Part shown: positions 49,372 through 60,354 of the stretch, piece after piece
How the letters are laid out: every line of letters begins with the position of its first letter
How positions within the stretch are numbered: the first letter of the stretch is position 1
Assembly (NCBI GenBank): GCA_003640385.1
Contig: RCAB01000113.1
Span: 91,888 to 155,887, forward strand
Length of the DNA: 64,000 nucleotides
Reading direction: 5' to 3'
Source of the DNA: Setaria digitata
Taxonomy: Eukaryota; Nematoda; Chromadorea; Rhabditida; Setariidae
Notes under the pieces: generated by a model
Seen by the model: only the letters and a program-made list of their open reading frames with translations
Databases searched by the model: none
What the model was told of the DNA's origin: nothing
Made by a program: the position numbers and the translations under genes

Positions 49372-50295
49372 TTTAAGAATGTCGTATATTATATAAGGAA
49401 GTGGGATAGATGCTCCATTCGACTACTGGTTCTTTTTAGCAGTCCTTAACATTTACGCTACCTCACTCCTCCGTCTAAATTTTTGTGCAATAACATCATA
49501 ATAATGCTTACAAAGTTTAGTTTTTTCCGTTAATGCTGTCTTGAAAAACACTGTATCAAAGGAGATGGATTGCATTTGATCTTTATTCGTTTCAGTGTCC
49601 TATATTGTTGATACAGAATTATTTCAGTTTTTTTATTGATCTTATTTGACCATAGCGGAATTTTATTTTGTTTCATTTTGCCTTATGTGAAGTTTTAAAT
49701 TTGAAGGTTGCTAAAAGCAATTCCTACTTCATGAATTTTGGATTAAATTCTTCCGATAACTCTTTGAAATTGACCTTTACTTCTATAATTCATTTGTTTG
49801 TCATAAATACCATTTATGAATAGAGATGTATAAGATAGAATAGTTTTTTATTCAGGCTCTTTTTACCAACATCAAAACAATTTTTCGATTGATTCAAATA
49901 ATCAAACTTTCAGTGTCTGGGCATCAGGTTATTTCCAGAAATATTCCACCCATTTAAGAGCATTATAAGTCAACAGACAAATTTGTTTGAGGCTTTCTGT
50001 GATGCAGTAATTGTACTAATGAATGAAAAGCTATTCTTTCTTTTCCCTATCCTGTTATTGTTTTTTTCTTTTTTTTTTTTCTCGTGAGCTTTCAATAAAA
50101 TTTTCAGTAATCATGGAATTGAAGCTTTGTCAATATTCTTCTGTTCCAGCAGAAAGTAGATTAAAGATTTTCATTTTTCCTTTTTTTCTCTTTTCTTTTT
50201 TTTTATTTTATAAATTTGTTAAAAATAGCAATCACAAGTAGAAGGATATACATTCATTCCTACGTTTGCCGTGTTCTTCACTTCTCATACTTTAA
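49372..50295. other. Gap between ulp-1 and the ornithine carrier
   Basis: About 0.9 kb with no coding exon. It should hold the ulp-1 3' UTR and, if the block is an operon, the U-rich intercistronic signal and SL acceptor of the carrier gene; T-rich stretches near 50,050-50,100 and 50,170-50,210 would fit. No site can be singled out. Confidence 0.5.
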
Positions 50296-52925
50296 ATGGA
50301 TAAGTCTAAAGCCACGGTGCAATATTCGGATCCTGGCCATATCATGGATGGTATTATTGATTTGTCTGCCGGAACGATAGGTAAGGGTATTTTTCTCTTT
50401 TTTTTTTTCCTGTGTGTATAAGGAAACTAGTTATTATTATATGACATTATGTTATCTTATGAAATTTAATATTAATTTAGTGATAATTTTGTTGTCCTTA
50501 ATTGTTACATTGTATGGAAACATTTCTTTTCAAGGTGGCATTGTGAATGTTGCTGCTGGGCAGCCATTGGATACAATAAAAGTTAAAATGCAAACATTTC
50601 CAACTTTTTATCCATCAGGTATACGATGCTTTAAAGAAATTATGCGAATGGAAGGTATCCGTGGATTGTATGCAGGTTCCATTTTCAAAATGACTGATAA
50701 AAGAGGAGCGAAAAGTTTTTACAATATAAAATAATTCCTTATTTTTTTTTATTGTACTTCAAAATGTACAAGGTGAAAAATCAGTCATGATCATTTTGCA
50801 ATTGTATTTTTCCTTGCTTGTTAATCAGTTATTAGGAATTAAAACTAAAGCTAATTTCTCGTGTCCAGAAAGCGGGTTATTTCATATCCTGAAAACCATG
50901 ATATTTCCTAGTTTTTAGTTTAATTTTTAGTAATTTTAAAGCTGATGAATGACAGCTGAATGAATACTTTGGATCTTTTGGATCTTTGTCCTAGCAGTTC
51001 CTAGATGTTCTGGGTATTTTAGGTACCTTACCAGCTTTAACAGCAAATATCGCCGAAAATGCTGTCCTTTTTACTGCCTATGGATATTGTAAAAAGGTTA
51101 TTTAATCACTTTCTTGCACTTTTTTCTACTAAGAATTAATACAGATAATGATAAATTGCCATTCAAATTATGGGAAGGTATGAAGAAGTGAGCGACTGAC
51201 TTCATTATGCAATTTCATTTTGTCTAGATGAGATGCACTTAATTTGAACAGGTCTTGAAGGGACTTGTAGTAAGATTGATTCTTTCCGTAAATGGATCGA
51301 CCAGTTTTTTGTCTCTCTTTTCCCTGAAGTTGAAACTCTCTGCTAATTTCCTTTACCAGAGATTTTTAAAATATTCAAAAATCTTTAAATTAAGGTTGAT
51401 TTGCGATTCTCTCATTTGAAGAATTTCTAGGCAGTTGCGTTTTGTGTTGGACGATCAAAGCTGGAAGACATGACACCTGTTGAAAATGCTGTTTCCGGTT
51501 CGCTTGCATCCATTTTTGCAGCAATAGTCCTTTGTCCTACGGAGCTTGTTAAATGTAAATTGCAGGCTCAAAGAGAAGCTTTTCCTGAATTGCTAGGACA
51601 AACGTAATTTTATTTGTTTGGGCATTGATAAAAAGAATTCGTCCATATTTGTGAAATTTTAAGCCCCTAAAATTCATTGATCTTTATTACATTTAACTTC
51701 ATTTAATTCAATTAAACTATGCATCAACTGGTGATATTTTTCAAAATATGAGTATCAGAATTCAGAATTTGATTTCCAGTAGTAGTTAATAGCTGTGCTA
51801 AGTAACTATTCTTTTGAGTAACAGCTTTAAAGCATTTTTCATATTTAGCTGTTTGCCATTCGTGAGTTTAAAGGTGTTTCTAGGTACTTGGGCTTTAGTT
51901 TATGTTTTAAACTAAAACAAGGTTTAAATAATAATATCTCACTAGTCTCTTTTTAAGTGCAGGACTTTCTTGAAATTTTTTTAAATTTCAAATTATTGCA
52001 AGTGCTATCCATACTGGGATATAATTATCCGTCATTTTGGTAAAGAGTTTATTTTGAGAATTGAAGTCAAATTATAATTGACTTGAATGTTTTTTTAGCA
52101 CTCCATTATCAGTATGTCGTGACATATTTCGAATCCATGGCTTAAGAGGATTTTATACGGGTATGTTAGCAACATTATGTCGTGAAATGCCCGGTTATTT
52201 CCTCTTTTTTGGAGCCTATGAACTATCCAGATTCTATTTTACACCAGAGGGAAAAGTGAAATCTGAAATTGGTTTGCTTTCATGTTGTGTTTTTTACATG
52301 CATTATAGAATACCAGGGAACTGTTTGGATCGGTAATTTACCAACATTTCAACATTCCGTTGTAACTTTGTTCCATTTTTTACTGTACATTTTTTTCTTA
52401 ATGTGAAGAATTTCCGGAATTTCCTCAGGTATCGCACGAACAGCTTTATCGGGAGGAATTGGTGGTGTAGCATTATGGACTGCTGTTTATCCTATAGATT
52501 TAGTGAAATCACGAATGCAAATTGCTGGTTCAGGAAGCTTCATTAATTCATTTTACAACATTGTCAGAAATGAAGGTATTTTATTTTATTTTATAGCCGA
52601 TTAGTGCTTTTGATATGCTTCTGAAAAAATTTTTGACGTGTAGAACTTTTTTTCAAAGTTTTCCGAATTGCTTTTTGTTCTTATTGTTTTCTTCAAATTA
52701 ATTTTGATTATTATTTTTTTACGATTTGTATTTTTCATTCCAGAGGAAACGACACTTACTATAGTTGACTGACTATCTTTGATCTGATAAAATTATTTTC
52801 ACACAGGTGTACGAGCACTATATAACGGGTTAACACTTACATTGGTTCGTGGATTTTGGGCAACCGGTTGTTTATTCGTCAGTTACGAATACTCAAAGCT
52901 ATTATTTAAAACATGGTTATCGTGA
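50296..52925 (+). CDS. Mitochondrial ornithine transporter (SLC25A15/ORNT1-type carrier)
   Basis: Seven exons in phase give 303 residues (SLC25A15 has 301): 50296-50380, 50535-50675, 51023-51096, 51431-51603, 52099-52271, 52429-52575, 52807-52925. The three ~100-residue carrier repeats each keep their signature Px[DE]xx[KR]: [22 protein letters not shown] and [13 protein letters not shown]. Six transmembrane helices are expected. The second repeat's ELVKCKLQ(A/V)Q and the [14 protein letters not shown] stretch point to the ornithine/carnitine branch and favour ORNT1. It would exchange ornithine for citrulline or basic amino acids across the inner mitochondrial membrane; substrate is inferred from subfamily resemblance. 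The start ([12 protein letters not shown]) has no in-frame alternative upstream. It follows ulp-1 on the same strand by 0.92 kb, like T10F2.2 in C. elegans. Confidence 0.92.
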
Positions 52926-53106
52926 TCTGATTCAAGCTTTCTATGCCAGAAATTCGTGTGTTCTAGATGCCTGTATTATATCGTGCCACTGTTGTTTTCT
53001 AAGAATGGATTATACAATTCAGCTCAGAAATTTGTTCTTCCAATTTCTTTTTTTGCCAAAAGAAAATTTGGAAATCACTTAAAAATCCTAAAAAAAAAAA
53101 AAAAAA

Positions 53107-53311
53107 AGAATAAAGAAAAAAAAATGAAACAAAAGTTGCAGACTATATGCAAGCGGTAAAATTATTTCTGGAAAAGTTTTAGATAATTTAAACTCGATTT
53201 GAAGAGTTNGAATAAAGAAAAAAAAAATGAAACAAAAGTTGCAGACTATATGCAAGTGGTAAAATTATTTCTGGAAAAGTTTTAGATAATTTAAACTCGA
53301 TTTGAAGAGTT
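53107..53311. other. Duplicated contig ends around N at 53209
   Basis: About 102 bases before the N are repeated after it with one or two substitutions (CAAGCGG versus CAAGTGG). This is an unmerged overlap. Confidence 0.9.
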
Positions 53312-53423
53312 GAAAACATTTAAAAACTAAAAATTCTATGAAAACGGTGTACTAGTGTAAGGTTTTATACATGATATAAAAATTAAATGAAAACAGTGAA
53401 TTAAGGTTTATTTCTGGTAAACC

Positions 53424-53710
53424 AAATTTTCTAACCGAAATTTTTACTGCGGCAATATTGTCAGTTTAGCGGACGGTTTGACATTTTTCTTTCAAAATGA
53501 ATTAAAATTAAACTAAGTAGAGATAACACCGGTCTCGGGAATTTTTTGAGTTTGAGCGTTTACGNGCCAAATTTTCTAACCGGAATTTTTACTGCGGCAA
53601 TATTGTCAATTTAGCGGACGGTTTGACATTTTTCTTTCAAAATGAATTAAAATTGAACTAAGTAGAGATAACACCGGTCTCGGGAATTTTTTGAGTTTGA
53701 GCGTTTACGT
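53424..53710. other. Duplicated contig ends around N at 53565
   Basis: About 140 bases are present on both sides of the N with a few substitutions (CCGAAATT/CCGGAATT, GTCAGTTT/GTCAATTT, AAATTAAAC/AAATTGAAC). An unmerged overlap between slightly different haplotypes is the likely cause. Confidence 0.9.
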
Positions 53711-53984
53711 GCAGCTTAGTTTGTATAATATATTAACAATGATGAACTAATTTCAGGATATACCATGTTATAGTGTCCCGTATAATTTTTGAAATTAATC
53801 TTTTTGGAAAAATTGAAAATATGAAAAGAATGGACTGATTTAAACAGAAGAATGGTGGAAATATCATGATAAACCAATGTTTCAGTTTAGTTCAAGGAAA
53901 AAAAAATTGAATGGACTATTAAGTCTAGAAGACTGAGAAACAGCACTGAAATTATTTTCATGCCTCATTATAGTTTTTTTTTTT

Positions 53985-54045
53985 TAGGCTAGATTTATTC
54001 ATTACAATTCAANTAGGCTAGATTTATTATTCCATTACAATTCAA
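53985..54045. other. Duplicated contig ends around N at 54013
   Basis: TAGGCTAGATTTATT … ATTACAATTCAA stands on both sides of the N, with a small indel in the copy after it. Confidence 0.85.
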
Positions 54046-55496
54046 TAAATTTGAAAAGCTCTTTATCTTCATTACCAATTTTGTTTTACCAGGTTCATTC
54101 CCATTAATCTTTTTTTTTCCACAAATGAGTTATTAACATTTGAACTATTAAAAAAGCCCAATTGAAATTTCTCTTTAATGATTCTTCTAATTTTTCATTC
54201 CTGCAAGATTGGTTATTCTTCTGTTAATTGTTTGATGTGATATAAATTTCTTTTTTTTTTTTTTATAGCTTTAACAAATATATTAATATGCTTGAGTGTT
54301 AATACAATTATTTAATGAATTCGAAGGATTTCTTCGTTGCATTTTCAAGATATAATCACTATTCATAAGTCAGATAATTCGATAATTTAGTTAGGACCGC
54401 CGGAAATGTCTAATAATAAGAAATCATAGATTATAAATATTCTAACAGGGAAGAACGAGCATCCCAGAACACGAACAAGTGTTGAAAAAATCATGGAGAA
54501 AGTGATAAAACTGACTATGCTCAGTAACATTTATAGAGTTTTTAAAGGAAAAAAAAATTTTTTTTTTTGAAATTTCCAATTGAAAGGAAATTTTTTTATT
54601 ACCAAAGAAGAAGTACTCGCTTGCTAGCCATACTTTCATTACATGTCGCAATTTTGATAATTGTCCTTGATCATTTACAGGGATATGGATAATTGCTGAA
54701 AAATTCATCTTGAAATGGAATGATTATAATAAAATGTTGGGGGATGGCCTTTAGATTGCAGTAATTAGTATTCAACAATAGTATGATATATTTAGTTGAA
54801 AGAAAATGGTAGTAGTATATTTATGACTGTGAAGGTTACTGTCAAAAATAAGAATTGTCATCATTTTCAAATATTTCAACAATATTCTTGTGCATTATTA
54901 TTATCATTATCCACACATTATGATGATGATCATCGTTATAGCTCAAATTACTGCTTGTGGTTAATTTATGTTAGTCTTGTTGTATTCTATGATTATTCGT
55001 CTAGTCTATAAAATTCAGCATCATCATTGTTATTGCCTGCAACTTATCCATTTCAAATCATTTTTGATGATGAATATTCATCTTGAAATGCTCATCATCT
55101 TAAATGTATTATCATCCTTATCATTATTATCATTATCACTCTCATTACCATTTTAAACAAAGTAATTTACGGAAATAGTACGAGTAATACTAAAAATAGA
55201 AAAATAATATGAGAAATGTGTAAAACTAAAAGAATTATTTATGGATAACCTTTTAATCTACCTAATTTATAGCTGTTAAGTAAAGTCGATTCACTGGCAA
55301 GATTTGGAATAATTTTTCAGCAAAAAATTAAATCATTCATTAGTTAGTTGCATAATTAATAACGTTTTGTTTAATTTTATCCTATTAAAATTTTTAATAA
55401 AATTAACTGAAATTTAAGCAAACTCTTGACGAAAGAACATAACACAATAATTCTAAACTGAAATGGTGGAAGTGATTTGAAAACAATATTACTCGA

Positions 55497-56885
55497 ATGA
55501 TACGTCAAGCATATTGTTTTCTTTTTCTCTTGTTTTTAGTTTGCTCGCAAAGTAAAAAGTTAATTAAAGGTGAGAATTTTTTTCTCCGATTACCAATATT
55601 GAATCTTTCCAATAATTTTCATTAATGTTCCGGTGAACTAATTAAAAGTTGTATACATAACAGTTGCACAAAACTGATAGTTAATTAATCAATTAATGAA
55701 CTAATATCTCTAGTAAGAAATATTAATAATTCCTAAAAACAAAAAATTTAACTAGCCGTTGCAAAATATATATACATAAAATTTATGTATATATATAAAT
55801 TTTTCACTTTTAGAAATTACTAATATCTATTAATAAATTTTAACTATATATATATTTGCAATAGATACAGTGTTAACTAAGAGCAACGAACGATTTCTTT
55901 ATTTTGTAAAAGAGAAAACAGCTAAAATTAAGTTTAATCCTCTTCGATTTAACTTTTCCTCTGCTTATGAATTTTTAAATTTCGATTTTCAGGTCATCAG
56001 ATGAGATGTCACAGCAATCGAATGGATGTTCAGTTAGAATTTGATGAGCCATTTAATGGTGTCATTTTTGCTGATCAAGCATACAATGACAGTGCATGTC
56101 GTTGGGAAGGTGAAAATGCCCGAAAAATTAATTTTAGTATTCCAATTCTGGGACCAAATAGTACCTATGTCTGTGGTATTACATTAAAGCAGGTAATTTT
56201 AATAATTGATTTAGTAACTGATAATTTTTTCCGGTATTAATCTTTAATCATTTGAATATTCAGTAATCAAGTAGCTGAGATAAATTTGCAGTTGATAAAT
56301 TTTTTTTTTTTTTAATTAGTTCAATTCAATTTTTAGAAATTCACATAAATTATGAAACGATTATTTTCCGTTTTTCAAGGTAATGATTGAATTGAATGAA
56401 AGAAAATAATGTCAAAAATATAAATTTTTTACTCCTGCTTTTTAATGCTATAAATTTTTTTGATCACCAAATGATATATTTTAGTTGTAGTTAATAAAAC
56501 AAATTTTTATCATTAACTTCTCAATTTTGAACTGAAAACTTCTAAACTGGTTCTAACTTTTTCCCTTTCCTTTCTTTTTCAATTTTAGGAAACAGGTGAG
56601 GTGACCTGTATGCTAATTGTTAGTCCAATGAAGAATATTTTGGTTGATGGTGTAACAAGTTTGCAAATTCGTTGCTTATATTCCGTTAACGATATTACCA
56701 TCACTATGGCCGGCTTAAAACTTGTGTTAGCTTCATTTTTTTTTTCTTTTTTTTTCATTCTAACACACAATTAGTTAATTGCATAGCAATGTAAATGAAA
56801 GTCTTTTTTCTCGCTTTGCTCGTACAATAAGTAAAAGATCGTTCGGTTCTTTTTTTTTCCTTGGGATGAATACGAATTTGTTGGT

Positions 56886-56916
<31 letters not shown>

Positions 56917-58977
56917 ATCATAACAATATTTTTCAAGTGTGATAATAATGATTGCTTTTAATTAATGATAAATTTAAAAAGAAATGAATTATTTTTTTAG
57001 GTAATTAATTCGTAATTTAGTTCTATGGCAATTTTTGCTTGCACTTTCTATTTTTTTAAATTTAAAAAATTATCATCATTTTATGCATAAAAGTTAAAGA
57101 CTCAATGGACCTTCTTATGGAATATTCTTTCTCCCTTTTTTTTTCTTTTTTTTCTAATCAAAAGTTATTCTTTAAAGAAAAAGAAAAAGAAAAAATTGCA
57201 GATAAAAACCGGAAATTTGCAAAATTTATGAAGAAATTGAAAAGGAGAGGGATAAGTGAAAAAGAAAATGGTAAAGTTGAAAAGAAATGAATAAATAAAT
57301 GATTTCCTTAATGATCAATATATTATTTTGGTCGAAAATTATTAAAATCTTCGTAATTATTGTATGACTGAAAAGTAAAATTTTTATATGAAGGTTCAAT
57401 TTTTTTTCCTCCTTTGTCCATTCATACTATTTCCTAATTCATGGATTTTTTTTTTTTTTTTTCTTATAAATTTATGAATGAATAACTGGTATTATATTCT
57501 GCAAATAAAACTGGTCTTTATCAATGCGAGAGGGATAAATCTTTAAATATTATTGAAATCTTGTTGAAAAGACTTTTTAGACCGTGAGGCATATTGTCAT
57601 TTTGGAATATTTTAAAATAGACCGAAATATTGAAGCTTGTTTTTTGGTCAAACTTTTAACGCTCATTAAATTGAAAACACCGATCATTAAATTGAAAATT
57701 TTGAATTCCTGCCGAAAGATTTCGAAAATGAAAACGATTAAATGTATAATTTTATTATATTTGTAATTTAAACTATATAGAAAAAACAAATTTTGATTGT
57801 CAGTGAAATTTTTCGAATTTTTTTATAAACAAACGACTACTGTTCAGAGGGAAATTGAACAATAACTAGAGCATTATTCCTTAGTCTATTTTACATTTTA
57901 TTGATAGCTAATTTGATTTCCACTTAGTAATCAACATCATTTATTCTTCTTTTTACTTATTTTGTTTGATAAAAAAATTTTATACAAACAGTCAAAGAAA
58001 AAAAAATTAGTAATAATGTTTGATAGAAATGAAGAAATAAATTTAGTATCATGTCATTTAGAAGTTCTAAAACAACATATATGTATGTTTTTTTTCTAAG
58101 TATAATTTATTGTTAGAAAAAAATTGCAGATAACAGAAATTTTCAAAATTTATGAATTAATCAAACAGGAGAAGGATTAATTAAAAAAAGAAAAAAGAAG
58201 TCTTTAACTTGAAAAGAAATCACCAAGAAATAATTTCCTTAATGCCCAATATAAAGCCACTTTAGAACTAATAAATAGCATGACACCAAATTATAAAATT
58301 ACTCAATATATGTCTTTGAAAAAAAAAAAAGACATTTAAAATATGAAACAATTATGTTAGTCGAATTTTGAGCCTAAAAAAAAATTCTTCAAAAATATTG
58401 GAATAAAGTTGAAAAGCTAAACTTATTTAGTGCTTGATTTTCAGCTGTTAACAGGGCAATTCTGATTAAATTGAATAACTGAATTAATTACTTTAATGAA
58501 TAGTCAAAATTTCTAATTCAGATCTAGTGATTATGGAGAATTCATAACATTTATCTGAAAATTTTTATTTTCCCTCAAATCTACAAAAAAATTTCATTTC
58601 ATTTTTTTTCTCTCAAGTAAAGCAAGAAACATATTTGAGAAAAGATTATTGTTAGCCTTGACCGAACAAGTAAAATGATTAAAATTTGACGTCGTTCAAA
58701 ACGCTAAATCTCGAACAAAAGGTAAAAATGAAGTAATTTTTTTTTCTGCCATTCTTCTTCTTATCTTTTTCCTTTTCTTAAATTTTTTTAGCTGTGAAAA
58801 AAATAAAGTTTTATCAAGTGCTAAAATAGCAATGATTGCTCCTCATTAGTTGCTATTCAATAGTAGAATTCAAATCTGAAATGTACTAAAATTAGTCTTA
58901 AATCTGATGATAATGAGTCATTATTATTTATTATTATTATTATTACTATTATTATTATTTATTATTATTAATATTAA

Positions 58978-59014
<37 letters not shown>

Positions 59015-60322
59015 CTATTCATTTTTTATTCAATATATTGACGATAACCCTGAAAATCGAATAATCACTAAATTTAATTCTTTATTTCCGTACAAATCTT
59101 CACATAAAATTTTTATTCATAAAATTAAAATTTAGTATTAAATGTATTATAGCAACAAATTTTTTCTTTTTCCACTTTTTTATGTAAATACCTGCATTTT
59201 TTTTTTTATTTTTATAGCTTGGATGTTTTTTGTATTTTTTTTTTCCTTTCTTTCATTGAAATCATCCATGGTGAAAGAAAAGAGAATGAAAAACCTAGCA
59301 AATTTTGAAGTTTCAAAAACGAAATTTCAAGATTTCAGCGGTCTTGAGGAGCAAACCGGTATTGTTACCGGAAATGGTGGCGTACCAACATTACAAATTC
59401 GTATTCTTGATGGACATGGTATTACTGGAAATACGGTAACACATGCTAGCATTGGACAGCAATTAACACTTGATATTATTCTCGAAGACACCGGTTTGCT
59501 CCGTTTTCAAATTTGCAACAGTTGAAAAGTTGAACTTTTAAATAAAAAAAAAAAAAAAAAGAAATAATTACAAACTGCAACTTGATTAAATAACATTAAT
59601 TGAAGGCTAAAATTTTTTCGTTTTTTACATTAAAATTTGCATCACTGATATGAAATTCCTTTTTTTTATTCTTTCAAAAATTCAAAATGTTCAAAGGATT
59701 TGAACAAAATAAATAAATAAATTAGAATGCCAATGATTGATGTATGTGAGAAATAAAAAAATTAAAATTTAATGCTCAATTTTTATCCAAATTTCTGGAA
59801 TACAAATTTCTACTAACTCGTGGTAAAATTTCACCAATTTTTACTGATGCATTAATTTTAATATTTTATTTCTTCTTGCTTTTTCTTTCTTTATTTTTTT
59901 TTTTAAATTGATTTTAGTTAAATTTTTTTTAATTGATTAAAAATTTACAAACCAATTAAATTTTTAACAATAAATAGAACTTGTCTTTTTCGATCGTTTT
60001 TTTTTCTTTTGCTTTTGAAATTTTGATATCAAAAATGTAAAATAAAAAAAAAAAATAATTTTAATTGTAGAAATTTATGATTTTTATGCACATTCCTGTT
60101 TGGCTCATGATGGTAGCAATAATGTTGATGCATTAGTACAAATCATTGATGCAAATGGGTTAGTTCTTTCAATTAATTCTAAAATTATTCATTTAATCTA
60201 AACAGTTAATCTAAGTTAGTCTTATCTTTTAATAGAAAATCACATTCAATAATAATATCTATAACTTCATTCAGTTTATCTATTATCTAAAAATTTATCA
60301 GAATGCGATTATTATTATATTA

Positions 60323-60354
<32 letters not shown>

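Larger units (their letters stand above)
52926..55496. other. Gap between the carrier and the ZP gene, with three assembly joins
   Basis: No exon could be supported on either strand. The carrier 3' UTR lies at the start (AATAAA near 53108 next to an A run). Ns at 53209, 53565 and 54013 are each flanked by near-identical duplicates, so the true length is shorter than shown. The part 54890-55150 is rich in ATTATCATT-like simple sequence. Confidence 0.6.
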
